DNA of 64,000 nucleotides, taken from contig NZ_JAIVMF010000011.1 in assembly GCF_020176715.1 (NCBI RefSeq), positions 92,906-156,905 on the forward strand. Reading direction: 5' to 3'. The notes under the pieces are model-generated. The model was not told where the DNA came from, did not search any database, and saw only the letters and a list, made by a program, of their open reading frames with translations. The DNA is from Stappia stellulata. GTDB taxonomy: Bacteria > Pseudomonadota > Alphaproteobacteria > Rhizobiales > Stappiaceae. The position numbers and the translations under genes were made by a program. Positions 1 to 9,003 of this stretch are shown one piece after another; position 1 is the first letter of the stretch, and each line of letters begins with the position of its first letter.

Positions 1-212
1 TCGCGATCAGCGAAAAGCCTGACGCGGACACGCTGTCGGGACGGATCCTGCACCGCGAATTCCTCGGCAGCCAGATCCGCTACATCGTCCAGGCGGCGGG
101 CACGGAAATGGTCGTCGATCAGGGTCACAAGGCCGGCGAGGCAGGCTACCTGCCCGAAACCGACGTGCACCTGAAGGTCAACACCCAAAGCGCCGTCTGG
201 ATCCCGCAGTAG
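1..212 (+). CDS. ABC transporter ATP-binding protein, C-terminal fragment (TOBE domain)
   Basis: Only the last 70 residues are in the window; the reading frame enters at base 3 and stops with TAG at 210-212. The residues look like the C-terminal TOBE/OB-fold regulatory domain of a MalK/UgpC/PotA-type importer ATPase (a GRILHREFLGSQIRY stretch, then a short strand-rich tail). The nucleotide-binding motifs lie to the left of the window, so substrate and subfamily cannot be stated. The gene converges on the oxidoreductase that follows. Sugar-type ABC importers often sit next to Gfo/Idh/MocA dehydrogenases, which hints at a carbohydrate or polyol substrate, but this is inference. Confidence 0.7.
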   Translation, partial: AISEKPDADTLSGRILHREFLGSQIRYIVQAAGTEMVVDQGHKAGEAGYLPETDVHLKVNTQSAVWIPQ

Positions 213-225
213 GCGGCGCAAACGG

Positions 226-268
226 CAGGGCTGCGCGGCGGACCGAGATCCCCCGCTGCGCAGCCCTG
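226..268. terminator. Convergent hairpin terminator
   Basis: A perfect 11-bp stem (CAGGGCTGCGC at 226-236 with GCGCAGCCCTG at 258-268) lies between the convergent ABC ATPase and oxidoreductase genes. It has no strong U-tract on either side, so it may work as a bidirectional attenuating hairpin. Confidence 0.55.
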
Positions 269-287
269 ATCGGGCAGCCCGACACCA

Positions 288-1244
288 CTAGGACGCCAGC
301 ATCGTCTCCACCAGCTTCTGCACGGCAAGTGCTTCGGCGGGCGTGGCGAGGCGGTTGGGCTTGCCGTCGATCAGCAGCAGGAGATCGTCGAGCTGGGCCT
401 TGAGGCTGACGGCGCGCGGATCGGCGGGGCGCTTGCGCAACTCCACGAAGTCTCCGCCATCGGAGCGGGCATCGACGTAGAAATCCGTGATCCGCCGGCT
501 GGTCTTCGTGCCCTTGACGGTGAACTCCTGACGGTCGGGCTGCGCGCCGCCGACACTTGCCAGAATGGAAACCGGCAGGCCGTCCGCGTTTTCCAGGCGG
601 GCGAGAAGCTGGGTCTCGCAAAGCGCCGGGTCCTTGGGATAGCTCGGCTTGGCCCAGACGACCTCGAGCGGCCCCAGAACACGGCTCGTGAAAAACAGGA
701 AATGCGAGAGCACCTCGCGCGTCATCCCGCCCTCGGCGCGGAACCGCAGCCAGTCCGCCGCCACCTGCCAGGCGCGCGGCCAGGCGGGATAGGTCAGCAC
801 GACATCGACACCGACGAGATCGCCCATCTCGCCTGCCTTCGCCGCATGGGACACATCGGTCAGCGCCGCACCGGCGGCCTGGGTGAAATTGACGGCGGCC
901 GGAACGCCGGCAGCCTCGAGGCGGGCAACCAGATCCTCGCTCTCCGCGACATCGACGCCGAGCGGCTTTTCCAGGAACACCGCCTTGCCGGCACTGGCTG
1001 CGGCCAGTGCGTAGGTCTTGCGCGGCTCCGGCGGGCAGGCGAGATAGACGAGATCCGCCGCCGCGATGGCCGCATCCGGGCCGTCGGTCACTTTTGCCGA
1101 GGGCGCCAGCTTCGCCGCTGCCGCGCAGGCCTCGGCGCTCGGATCCCAGAGCGCAACGACATCGTAGCCTTCGTGGCGACCCATGTGCTCCAGCATGCGC
1201 TGCCCCATGATGCCAAGGCCGATGACTGCTGTTTTCACGCCCAT
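288..1244 (-). CDS. Gfo/Idh/MocA family NAD(P)-dependent oxidoreductase
   Basis: A predicted 318-residue cytosolic dehydrogenase of the glucose-fructose oxidoreductase / inositol dehydrogenase family. The start chosen is the ATG at 1244, which has an AGAGGA ribosome-binding site and begins MGVKTAVIGLGIMGQRM. This is the Rossmann dinucleotide-binding GxGxxG-type loop at residues 9-14. An EKPLG motif (family EKP, whose Lys is catalytic) follows near residue 91. The C-terminal half fits the beta-sheet substrate domain. An in-frame extension up to 1379 lacks family features and was not used. Substrate unknown; the neighbouring ABC importer tail suggests a sugar or polyol. Family call firm, reaction not. 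Confidence 0.85.
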   Translation of the reverse strand: MGVKTAVIGLGIMGQRMLEHMGRHEGYDVVALWDPSAEACAAAAKLAPSAKVTDGPDAAIAAADLVYLACPPEPRKTYALAAASAGKAVFLEKPLGVDVAESEDLVARLEAAGVPAAVNFTQAAGAALTDVSHAAKAGEMGDLVGVDVVLTYPAWPRAWQVAADWLRFRAEGGMTREVLSHFLFFTSRVLGPLEVVWAKPSYPKDPALCETQLLARLENADGLPVSILASVGGAQPDRQEFTVKGTKTSRRITDFYVDARSDGGDFVELRKRPADPRAVSLKAQLDDLLLLIDGKPNRLATPAEALAVQKLVETMLAS

Positions 1245-1466
1245 GCGTTTGTCCTCTTTCGGGTTTTTGCTTTTGGTATGATGATTTCCGGCCCCTGTTC
1301 TGCCCCGCCACGACGCCGACGTCCAGTGCATCCGGTTGAAAACGCCTCGCGCACCGCAGCGGCACGGGCAAGGCGGCACTTGCGCTTTACTGTGACGGTC
1401 GGCGCGCTACTCTGAGGTCGGCCCGACAGCGAACGGGCGCTCCCGCCAGCAAGACATCAGGACCAC

Positions 1467-3437
1467 ATGAGCGAGACCCGCCCCTCCCCCGACTGGACGC
1501 CGACGCCTGCGTTCATCGAACAAAGCAACATGACCGCCTTTCAAAGGTTTCTTGCTCGCACCCACGGCCTGCAGCTTGAGGACTATCACGCGCTCTGGGC
1601 ATGGTCGGTCCGCGAACCGGGCGCTTTCTGGGAAGCGATCATGGCGTTTTCGCAGGTCGAGAGCCCGACGCCCTGGCGCGCAGCGCTGGAGGACGCGCGC
1701 ATGCCGGGCGCGGTGTGGTTTCCAGGTGCCACGCTGAACTACACGGCGCATGCGATGCGCCATGTCCGGCCCGGTCGCACGGCCATCCGCCACGAGGCGG
1801 AGGACGGCACGCAGACGGAGCTCGACTGGGAAACGCTCCGGGACCGGACGGCGGCGGTCGCAGCAGGGCTTGCAGCCCTTGGCGTGGCGCGCGGCGACCG
1901 GGTCGTCGGCTATCTGCCCAACACGCCGGAGACGATCGTCGCCTTTCTGGCAACGGCCAGCCTTGGCGCCGTCTGGTCGCTGTGCGCGCCCGACATGGGT
2001 GCTGCCACCGTGCTGGAGCGCTTCCGCCAGATCGAGCCGAAAGCGATTGTCACCGCGTCCGGCTACGCTTTCGGCGGCAAATGGCGCGACCGCAGCGCCG
2101 AAGTCTCGGAGCTTCTCGCGGGACTTCCGACACTTGCCGCCTGGATCTCGATGGATACGGCCGAAAATGTCGACGGCGGGTCGCTCGCGCGCACCGATTG
2201 GGCCGCGCTTTGTGCATCCGGGACCCGCCTCGCGCTCGAGATGCTGCCCTTCGACCATCCCTTGTGGATCGTCTATTCCTCCGGCACCACCGGCACGCCC
2301 AAGGCCATCGTGCATAGCCACGGCGGGGTGATGCTGGAGCATCTGAAGCTCCTCGGCCTTCACTGCGACATCGGCGCGGACGACGTCTTCGCCTGGTACA
2401 GTTCGACCGGCTGGATCATGTGGAACGTGCAGGTCGGCGGCCTGCTGACCGGCGCGACCGTCGCCATTGCGGAAGGCAGCCCCGGCCATCCCGACAACGG
2501 CCGGCTCTGGCGCTTCATCGAGCGCGCGGGCGTCACGGTCTTCGGCGCGGGCGCGGCCTGGTACATCGCCTGCATGAAGGCCGGCATCGTGCCGCGCGCG
2601 GAAGCCGATCTTTCGGGCTTGAAGATGCTGGGCTCGACCGGCTCGCCGCTGCCGCCGGAGGCCTACCGGTGGATCCAGGACACCGTCCGGCGCGACATCT
2701 GGATCGCGCCGATTGCCGGCGGAACGGACCTTGCCGGCGTCTTTCTCGCCGGCGCGCCGACGCTGCCGATGCGGGTCGGCGAAATGCAGTGCCGTGCGCT
2801 TGGCGCCGGCGTCTACGCCTTCGACGAGGCCGGAAATCCTGTGGAGGACGAGGTCGGCGAGCTGGTCTGCACCACGCCGATGCCCTCCATGCCGCTGTTC
2901 TTCTGGGGCGACACGGACGGGCAGCGCCTGCGGGAGAGCTATTTCGACACCTATCCCGGCGTCTGGCGGCACGGCGACTGGGTGCGCATCACGCCCGACG
3001 GCGGCGGCATCATCTATGGCCGCTCGGATGCGACGATCAACCGGCACGGCATCCGCATGGGCACCGCCGACATCTACCGCGTGGTCGAGGACATGGCGGA
3101 GATCGCCGACAGTCTGGTGGTCGATCTGGAGTATCTCGGCAAGCCCTCCTGCATGATCCTCTTCGTCAAGCTTGCGCCCGGCGCGTCGCTGGATGCGGAG
3201 CTGGAACATGCCATTGTCGCGGCCCTGAAACGCCGGGTGTCGCCGCATCACGTGCCGAATGAAATCGTCGCGGCGCCGGACATTCCCTATACGCTGACGG
3301 GGAAGAAGCTGGAGGTGCCGGTCAAGAAGCGTCTGCTCGGCCATCCGATGGAGGCTGTTGTGACGCGCGACGCCATGGCCAATCCCGAGTGCCTCGCCTG
3401 GTACGACCGCTTCGCGGACGATTTCGGCACCGGTTAG
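1467..3437 (+). CDS. aacS: Acetoacetate-CoA ligase (acetoacetyl-CoA synthetase)
   Basis: A 656-residue ANL-superfamily adenylate-forming enzyme that activates acetoacetate with ATP and CoA, typically for ketone-body or polyhydroxybutyrate carbon reuse. The N-terminus (residues 1-60) has the acetyl-CoA-synthetase-like cap. The phosphate-binding P-loop [11 protein letters not shown] is at residues 270-280, followed by the GSTGSPL and GGTDLAGVF adenylate motifs, GRSDATIN and the C-terminal [11 protein letters not shown] with the catalytic/acetylatable lysine. Length and motif spacing match AacS rather than acetyl-CoA synthetase. It is alone on its strand; its stop overlaps the last four bases of the convergent YaiI gene. 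Confidence 0.93.
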   Translation: MSETRPSPDWTPTPAFIEQSNMTAFQRFLARTHGLQLEDYHALWAWSVREPGAFWEAIMAFSQVESPTPWRAALEDARMPGAVWFPGATLNYTAHAMRHVRPGRTAIRHEAEDGTQTELDWETLRDRTAAVAAGLAALGVARGDRVVGYLPNTPETIVAFLATASLGAVWSLCAPDMGAATVLERFRQIEPKAIVTASGYAFGGKWRDRSAEVSELLAGLPTLAAWISMDTAENVDGGSLARTDWAALCASGTRLALEMLPFDHPLWIVYSSGTTGTPKAIVHSHGGVMLEHLKLLGLHCDIGADDVFAWYSSTGWIMWNVQVGGLLTGATVAIAEGSPGHPDNGRLWRFIERAGVTVFGAGAAWYIACMKAGIVPRAEADLSGLKMLGSTGSPLPPEAYRWIQDTVRRDIWIAPIAGGTDLAGVFLAGAPTLPMRVGEMQCRALGAGVYAFDEAGNPVEDEVGELVCTTPMPSMPLFFWGDTDGQRLRESYFDTYPGVWRHGDWVRITPDGGGIIYGRSDATINRHGIRMGTADIYRVVEDMAEIADSLVVDLEYLGKPSCMILFVKLAPGASLDAELEHAIVAALKRRVSPHHVPNEIVAAPDIPYTLTGKKLEVPVKKRLLGHPMEAVVTRDAMANPECLAWYDRFADDFGTG

Positions 3438-3892
3438 GTCTCGTTCAACGCCCGCCGCGCCATCCGGTCGAGGGCCTGCAGGAAGCGCGAGCGGTCGGCC
3501 TTGGAGAAAGACTTGCCGCCGCCGCTTTGATGGAAGGGGTTCGCCGCGCGAATGTCCTGCATCAGATCGCGCGTTGCCAGCCGGGCGCCGATATTCGCCG
3601 GCGTCAGCATTTCGCCGTCGTGCTGCAGCACATGAGCGCCGGCCTTCAGGCAGCGGTCGGCAAGGGGAATGTCGCCGGTGATCACCACATCGCCGGCGCC
3701 GCAATGGGCGGCGATCCACTGGTCGGCCACATCCGGCCCCTCCGGCACGATGCGCAGGCTCACCAGCGGATTGCGCGGCGGGCGAATGCCGCCGTTGCAC
3801 ACCAGCACCACCGGAATGTCCAGCCGGGTCGCCACGCGCTCGACCTCGTCCTTCACCGGACAGGCATCGGCATCGACATAAATCGTGGTCAC
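3434..3892 (-). CDS. YaiI/YqxD family protein (UPF0178, DUF188)
   Basis: A 152-residue cytosolic protein with the family's conserved N-terminal [16 protein letters not shown], a central [11 protein letters not shown] segment (ITxDIPLA is diagnostic) and the C-terminal [14 protein letters not shown] motif. The family is PIN/NYN-nuclease-like in fold, with acidic residues placed as in metal-dependent nucleases, but no cellular role is established. Its 3' end overlaps the convergent aacS stop by 4 bp (3434-3437), so the two transcripts must overlap. Confidence 0.92.
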   Translation of the reverse strand: MTTIYVDADACPVKDEVERVATRLDIPVVLVCNGGIRPPRNPLVSLRIVPEGPDVADQWIAAHCGAGDVVITGDIPLADRCLKAGAHVLQHDGEMLTPANIGARLATRDLMQDIRAANPFHQSGGGKSFSKADRSRFLQALDRMARRALNET

Positions 3893-4006
3893 GGCTGAAA
3901 GTCCATCACGGGCGGAGCGGGCGGGCCTCCCCCGCCCTGCCCCGCACGGGCGAGAGAGACGGATCTTCTACAAAATCGCTCCGGTGAAGACCACCCCGAC
4001 GGCAAA

Positions 4007-4031
4007 CCGGCCGCCCGTGACAGGCGGCCGG
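4007..4031 (-). terminator. Hairpin terminator of the TRAP transporter operon
   Basis: A perfect 9-bp stem (CCGGCCGCC at 4007-4015 with GGCGGCCGG at 4023-4031) with a 7-nt loop lies 20 bp past the permease stop. On the minus strand it is followed by TTTGCC, a short U-tract. It is the only terminator-like element in the 159-bp gap to the YaiI gene. Confidence 0.6.
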
Positions 4032-4051
4032 CCAATTTGCCTTCGTGGCGA

Positions 4052-6292
4052 TCAGTCGAGCCCGCGGACCGGGATGCTGGCGCCCGGTTTGGGGTGGAAG
4101 ATCCGCTGGATGGCAAACACCACGGCGGCGACCGCGATACCGCTCAGATCGGTCCAGATCCCGCCCTCGATCATCAGCAGTGCTGCGAGGATCAGCCCGA
4201 TGCGCAGGAACCAGGCGGCGAAACCGCCGAGGAACCAGCCCTGAACGCCCGAACTGAGCAGGAACACGCCGACGATGGCGGTCACCGCCGCGCGGGCGAT
4301 CTCCAGCGTCGTGCCTTCCATCAGGAGCGCGGAGTTGTAGAAGAACATGAAGGGCACGATGAAGGCGGCGATGCCGAACTTGAAGGAGGTCACCGAGGTT
4401 TCCATCGGATTCGCCCCGGAGATACCGGCGGCCGCGTAACTTGCCAGCGCGACCGGTGGCGTGATCGCCGAAAGAACCGCGTAGTAGAACACGAAGAAAT
4501 GCGCGGTGAGCAGCGGAATACCGAGTTCGACGAGGCCCGGCGCGACCACGGAGGCCGCCACCGCATAGGCGGCCGTCGTCGGCATGCCCATGCCGAGCAG
4601 GATCGCGATGCACATGGCAAAGAACAGCGCCAGCAGTTGGCTCGCCTCGGCAAGACCCAGAAGCAGCGAGGAGAAGCGCGCGCCGACGCCGGTCAGCGAG
4701 ATCACGCCGACGATGATGCCGGCGCAGGCGCAGACCGCGATGATCTGCACCGACATGGTTCCGGCGAGTTCGAACGCCTTGGCGATCGAGCGGATCCCCA
4801 TGCGATAGGGCGTCAGCCAGGAGACGACGGCAGCGGCCATGGTGGCGAGCGTGCCGGCGCGGATCACCGAGTAGCCCATGAACAGCGCGTAGATCAAGAT
4901 GATGATCGGCAGGAACAGATAGACCTGACGCGCCAGTCGGGCGAACTTCGGCAACTCGTCGGCGCGCATGCCGCGCATGCCGAGCTTGGCCGCTTCCATG
5001 TCGACCATGAAGTAGACCGACACGAAGTAGAGGATCGCCGGGATCAGCGCGGCAAGCGTGATGTCGGTGTAGGGAATGCCGGTGATCTCGGCCATGATAA
5101 AGGCGCCGGCGCCCATGATCGGCGGCATGATCTGGCCGCCGGTGGAGGCGGCCGCCTCGACCGCGCCGGCGGTCTTGCGGTGGTAGCCGACCTGCTTCAT
5201 CAGCGGGATGGTGAGCGAGCCGGTGGAGACCACATTGCCGGCGGACGTGCCGTTGATCATGCCCATCAGGCCGGAGGCGAAGATCGCCACCTTGGCCGGA
5301 CCGCCGCGGGCGCGACCGGCGGCTGCGAATGCGAAGTTCACGAAGTACTCGCCGACCTTGGAGGCCTGCAGGAAGGCCGCGAAGATGATGAACAGGATGA
5401 TGTAGGTCGACGACACGGCGGTGGTCGGGCCCAAGATGCCGGCGTCGGTATAGACCTGGCTGAAGAAGCGCTGCCAGGTGATCGCCGGCGAATTCAGGAA
5501 GCCGGGCAACAGGTCGCCGACGAAAACATAGATCAGGAAGATCGCGGAAATCACGATCAATGCCATGCCGGCAACGCGGCGGGTCAGCTCCATGATCAGC
5601 GCCGTGCCGGCGACGGCGGCGATCGAGATGCCGATCGGCGCGAAGGGCGTGCCGGTCGAATTGCGCATCAAGGTGCCGTAGATGATGATCAGATAGGTCG
5701 CGACCGAAACGCCGCAGACGGCCAGCACGATGTCGGGCGCGGCGAAGCCGGAGCGCTCGCGCTTGTGGAACCACGACAGGACGATGCCGCCCATGGTGGC
5801 GATGATCAGCGGCAGGCCGAAGAGATAGGTCTCGTTGAACTTGATCCGCGGATCCATGCCGTTCCAGCTTACGCCGTTGCTGATCTCGACGCCGAAGGAC
5901 ATGGCGGTGCCGAGCGAAAACAGCGCGGGAACCATCAGGGCATAGGCCACATAACCCAGGGTCCTGGTTTCCTCGTCCTTGCCCGGAAAGTCGAGCCGGC
6001 CGGCGTAGAGGATAAAGCCGAGAGCCAGGGCTCCGGCGACGTGGGCGATGCGGAAGTTCCAGGTTTCCATCGGAAAGGACGGAAGCAGGGGCACCCGAAT
6101 GCCGGTCCACTCGGAAATCGACACGCCGTTGAGGGCGGCCATGTGGAACAGCGCATAGAGCGCGGCAAAGGCACTCACGAAGATGAGGGCCTTGCCCTCG
6201 TACAGTCGACGGTTGATCTCGACCGGTTCGTCGTCGACGCCCTTGGCGATCATGTGGTCTTCGGATTCCGTGACAGCGCTCTTGTCCGTCAT
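4052..6292 (-). CDS. TRAP transporter fused permease subunit (4TM + 12TM type)
   Basis: A 746-residue polytopic inner-membrane protein. The first ~230 residues carry the DctQ-like small-permease helices (four hydrophobic segments starting KALIFVSAFAALYALF) fused to the DctM-like large permease, with the conserved signature around SAGNVVSTGSLTIPLMK (about residue 355) and a run of glycine-rich helices to the end. The fused architecture is the type paired with TAXI-family binding proteins. It is the second gene of an operon with the upstream binding protein; a 103-bp gap containing a stable hairpin separates them. It imports an unknown organic acid using an ion gradient (family knowledge). Confidence 0.93.
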   Translation of the reverse strand: MTDKSAVTESEDHMIAKGVDDEPVEINRRLYEGKALIFVSAFAALYALFHMAALNGVSISEWTGIRVPLLPSFPMETWNFRIAHVAGALALGFILYAGRLDFPGKDEETRTLGYVAYALMVPALFSLGTAMSFGVEISNGVSWNGMDPRIKFNETYLFGLPLIIATMGGIVLSWFHKRERSGFAAPDIVLAVCGVSVATYLIIIYGTLMRNSTGTPFAPIGISIAAVAGTALIMELTRRVAGMALIVISAIFLIYVFVGDLLPGFLNSPAITWQRFFSQVYTDAGILGPTTAVSSTYIILFIIFAAFLQASKVGEYFVNFAFAAAGRARGGPAKVAIFASGLMGMINGTSAGNVVSTGSLTIPLMKQVGYHRKTAGAVEAAASTGGQIMPPIMGAGAFIMAEITGIPYTDITLAALIPAILYFVSVYFMVDMEAAKLGMRGMRADELPKFARLARQVYLFLPIIILIYALFMGYSVIRAGTLATMAAAVVSWLTPYRMGIRSIAKAFELAGTMSVQIIAVCACAGIIVGVISLTGVGARFSSLLLGLAEASQLLALFFAMCIAILLGMGMPTTAAYAVAASVVAPGLVELGIPLLTAHFFVFYYAVLSAITPPVALASYAAAGISGANPMETSVTSFKFGIAAFIVPFMFFYNSALLMEGTTLEIARAAVTAIVGVFLLSSGVQGWFLGGFAAWFLRIGLILAALLMIEGGIWTDLSGIAVAAVVFAIQRIFHPKPGASIPVRGLD

Positions 6293-6347
6293 GCCTGCTC
6301 CCCCCGGGGTGCGTTATCTTGTTGCGATAACAGTTCTTCTTGTTCAG

Positions 6348-6375
6348 GCAGGGCCCCTATGGCGGGGCCCTGCCA
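6348..6375 (-). promoter_or_regulatory. Intercistronic stem-loop between TRAP binding protein and permease
   Basis: An 11-bp perfect stem (GGCAGGGCCCC at 6348-6358 with GGGGCCCTGCC at 6365-6375, loop TATGGC) is followed on the minus strand by no U-tract. A second small repeat GTTATC/GATAAC lies at 6314-6332. Such hairpins after binding-protein genes usually protect the upstream mRNA from 3' decay, giving more binding protein than permease; that role is inferred here. Confidence 0.55.
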
Positions 6376-6395
6376 GGTGTCGGCGATGGTAAGGC

Positions 6396-7379
6396 TTACT
6401 TGCCGTGGATCATGTCGTCCGGAATGCTCGCGCCGGCGTTCTCGATGAACCATTCGGCGGCACCCGGGTGCCACTTCAGGACCTTGTTCTTGTCCCAGTT
6501 CTCGGGAAGCGTCGAACGGGCGGCCTTATGGATGCCGACCATGCGCTCGTTGTCGGACATCACGACATCGACCGCCGCCTTCACGAAGGAGGCCGGCAGG
6601 TCGCAGTTGGCGACGGCGAAGTTCCACATGGAGACCGAGCGAGCCGGCGCCTTCAGCGTGGAATAGGTGCTTTCCGCGATCTGGAACTCGGAGACCGGGA
6701 AGGCCTCCATGATCTTGGCCTGCTCTTCTTCCGTGAACTCGATGATGTTGATGTCGGTCTGGACTTCCAGCTGGCTGACAGCGGGAACCGGGACGCCGGC
6801 GGCAAAGGCGATCACGTCGAGCAGACCGTCCTGAAGCTGACCGCCGAGATCCGACCAGCCGCCGTTGCGGCGCTCGAAGTTGACGCCCAGCGCTTCCATC
6901 ATGCGCGGGAAGTAAGTGTCGGAGGTCGACCCGGCCGGGCCGAAACCGATCTTGGCGCCGTCCGGAATGTCGGCGATCGACTTGATGCCGGACGAGGCCA
7001 GCGCGGTCACCGAGAACGGCGTCTGATACATCGGGAACATCGCGCAGGCGTTGTCCATCTTGAGACCCGGCGCGATCGGGTTGGTGCCGGCCAGCGATTC
7101 AGCCGCCGGACCCATCGTGGTCATGCCGAACTGCGCGTCGCCGGTGTGCACCAGCGCCATGTTCTGCATCGGGCCGCCGGTGACTTCGCCACCGCCGGAA
7201 ATGCCGAGCTGATCGGCGACAAGGTTCGCCCAGCCGGAGCCATAGGCGAAATAGGTGCCGCCCTGCGATGCGGTGCCGACCGTGAAGCTTTCCGGCCAGC
7301 CGGTGCGGTCCTGAGCGACGGCGACCGAGGTGGACATCGCGACGGCAACCAGCGTGCCTGTAAGGGCTTTGAGTTTCAT
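6396..7379 (-). CDS. TAXI family TRAP transporter solute-binding protein
   Basis: A 327-residue periplasmic receptor. The start is the ATG at 7379 with a GGAGGA ribosome-binding site. It begins MKLKALTGTLVAVAMSTSVAVAQ, a Sec signal peptide cleaved after AVA. The mature protein opens with the TAXI-family pattern FTVGTASQGGTYFAYGSG, followed by GPMQNMALVHTGDAQFGM and the KIGFGPAGSTSDTYFP stretch. It delivers substrate to the fused permease encoded just downstream. The in-frame extension to 7526 would destroy the signal peptide and was rejected. The adjacent dctB/dctD-like pair on the same strand is the likely regulator. Ligand unknown. Confidence 0.93.
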   Translation of the reverse strand: MKLKALTGTLVAVAMSTSVAVAQDRTGWPESFTVGTASQGGTYFAYGSGWANLVADQLGISGGGEVTGGPMQNMALVHTGDAQFGMTTMGPAAESLAGTNPIAPGLKMDNACAMFPMYQTPFSVTALASSGIKSIADIPDGAKIGFGPAGSTSDTYFPRMMEALGVNFERRNGGWSDLGGQLQDGLLDVIAFAAGVPVPAVSQLEVQTDINIIEFTEEEQAKIMEAFPVSEFQIAESTYSTLKAPARSVSMWNFAVANCDLPASFVKAAVDVVMSDNERMVGIHKAARSTLPENWDKNKVLKWHPGAAEWFIENAGASIPDDMIHGK

Positions 7380-7604
7380 GGGTTCCTCCAGATTTCCGCC
7401 GGACAGCCAGGAAACAAGGTCCCCGCTCCCTCCCGTCCGGCATTCTTTCGGGTGGACAGAGATCCACCCTACAGGCCTCTCGGGGCCCGCACCGGTCAAA
7501 AAAGGAGCGACCTCGCATAAAAACAAGAGCGCTTGCGCAGTTCATCTCCGGTGATTTTGCAATTCCGGTAAAAATGGGTCGATCAGGTAACATGACAGGC
7601 CAAA
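7380..7604 (-). promoter_or_regulatory. Leader/promoter region of the TRAP operon
   Basis: About 225 bp lie between the binding-protein start and the terminator of the regulatory pair. A 7-bp stem-loop (GGGTGGA 7450-7456 with TCCACCC 7463-7469) would be in the 5' leader. I looked for a sigma-54 -24/-12 site on the minus strand because the DctD-like regulator predicts one, and found no convincing GG-N10-GC match. Confidence 0.35.
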
Positions 7605-7628
7605 CGGTGGGTCACCTTCTACCCACCG
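7605..7628 (-). terminator. Hairpin terminator after the dctB-dctD-like pair
   Basis: A perfect 8-bp stem (CGGTGGGT 7605-7612 with ACCCACCG 7621-7628) with an 8-nt loop lies 23 bp beyond the regulator's stop. On the minus strand it is followed by TTTGG. Confidence 0.5.
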
Positions 7629-7650
7629 CAACGTTCAAGCGTCGCCGCCC

Positions 7651-9003
7651 TCAGTCATCGTCCAGAAAGTCGTCCCGCGACAGGCCGTATTTCTGCATCT
7701 TCTCGTAGAGGGCCTTGCGCGAGATTCTGAGGCTTTCGTAGGTGTCCTTCAGCCGGCCGCCGTTCGCGGCAAGACTAGCGGCCACGAGAGCTTTTTCGTG
7801 ATCGGCCAATTGTTCCGCAAGGCCGGGCCGGTCGGGCGACAAGTGTTCGTCGAAGCTGCGCCCGAGAGCGAGGTCGAAGCCGAGAACATATCGGTCCGCG
7901 GCATTGCGCAACTCGCGCACGTTCCCCGGCCACTCCTGGGCGGCGATCGAGGACAGCACCGCGCCCGAGACCTCCGCGACCTCGCGCTTGTAGCGGGCCG
8001 CGGCTTCGGCGACGAGCTGCAGGAACAGGTTCGGCACGTCCTCGCGGCGCTCGCGCAGCGGCGGTATCTGCAGCGTGACGACGTTGAGGCGGTACAGCAG
8101 GTCGGCGCGGAACCGACCGGCCTCCGCCTCTTTCACCAGATCCAGCTTGCTGGTGGCGACAAAGCGGACGTCCAGTTCCAGCCGTTCGTTGGAGCCGAGC
8201 CGGGCGATCACCCGGTTCTGGATGGCGTGCAGCAGCTTGGCCTGCATCGCCTGGGACAGGCAGTCGATCTCGTCGAGCAGTACCGTGCCGCCGCGCGCCG
8301 CCTCGAAGCGCCCGACGCGGGTGCGCATGGCGCCGGCGAAGGCCCCCGCCTCGTGGCCGAAGAGCTCGCGCTCGATCATGTCGGCGGGAAGGGCGGCGCA
8401 ATTGATCTGGATGAAGGGCATGTTCGCACGGCTGGATGCCTGATGCAGCGCCCGCGCCGCGACTTCCTTGCCAACCCCGGTTTCGCCCAGGATCAGCACA
8501 TCCACCTCCGCCGCCGCCACGCGCCTCACCTGCTGGCGCAGCGCCGCCATGACCGCACTCTGGCCATGGATCTGCACGTCGATCGCCTCGCGGGCATCGA
8601 CCTGCCGGCGCAACACGCGGTTTTCCAGCGTCAGCCGACGCTTTTCCAGCGCGCGCCGCACGGTTTCCGTCAGGCGGCTGGGCGCGAAGGGCTTTTCGAG
8701 GAAATCATAGGCGCCGTCGCGCATCGAGTTGACCGCCAGTTCGACGTCGCCCTGCCCGGTCACCAGGATCACCGGAAAGGCCGGGTCGATCTCCAGTGCG
8801 CGTCGCATCAGCGTCAGCCCGTCCATCCCCGGCAGGCGGATGTCGGTGACGAGCACGCCGGGAAAGTCGCGCTTCAACTGGCCAAGGGCCGCCTCCGCGT
8901 CGCCGAAACACTGGGCGGACAATCCGTCGAGCTGCAGGCTCTGCTCGGCGGCAAACCGCAGATGTTCCTCGTCATCCACAAAAAGGACCGTATCGATCTT
9001 CAT
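7651..9003 (-). CDS. dctD: Sigma-54-dependent response regulator, DctD-like
   Basis: 450 residues in three parts. The receiver (1-120) has phosphoacceptor Asp54 in VTDIRLPGMDG and Lys104. The AAA+ sigma-54 interaction domain (145-375) has Walker A GETGVGKE at 173-180 and Walker B VLLDEID near 241-247. A Fis-type HTH lies at the C-terminus (LKDTYESLRISRKALYEKM). The sigma-54-contact loop reads GAFAGA (220-225) where the family consensus is GAFTGA. The gene overlaps the kinase stop by 4 bp (ATGA), so the two are translationally coupled. It presumably activates the TRAP operon, though no clear -24/-12 site was found there. The symbol is by family, not proven substrate. Confidence 0.9.
   Translation of the reverse strand: MKIDTVLFVDDEEHLRFAAEQSLQLDGLSAQCFGDAEAALGQLKRDFPGVLVTDIRLPGMDGLTLMRRALEIDPAFPVILVTGQGDVELAVNSMRDGAYDFLEKPFAPSRLTETVRRALEKRRLTLENRVLRRQVDAREAIDVQIHGQSAVMAALRQQVRRVAAAEVDVLILGETGVGKEVAARALHQASSRANMPFIQINCAALPADMIERELFGHEAGAFAGAMRTRVGRFEAARGGTVLLDEIDCLSQAMQAKLLHAIQNRVIARLGSNERLELDVRFVATSKLDLVKEAEAGRFRADLLYRLNVVTLQIPPLRERREDVPNLFLQLVAEAAARYKREVAEVSGAVLSSIAAQEWPGNVRELRNAADRYVLGFDLALGRSFDEHLSPDRPGLAEQLADHEKALVAASLAANGGRLKDTYESLRISRKALYEKMQKYGLSRDDFLDDD

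Noticed and set aside
1407..3800. Minus-strand open frame of nearly 800 codons over aacS and the YaiI gene
   Set aside because: It covers two well-supported genes and has no recognisable motif.
4037..6448. Long plus-strand open frame (about 800 codons) opposite the TRAP permease
   Set aside because: It is the antisense of a clear membrane transporter. Its translation is an Asp/Arg/His-rich string with no domain, as expected opposite GC-rich codons.
7380..7604. Possible sigma-54 promoter of the TRAP operon (TGGCCTGTCATGTTAC and TTTTACCGGAATTGCA on the minus strand)
   Set aside because: Neither has both the GG and the GC elements at the required 10-bp spacing.
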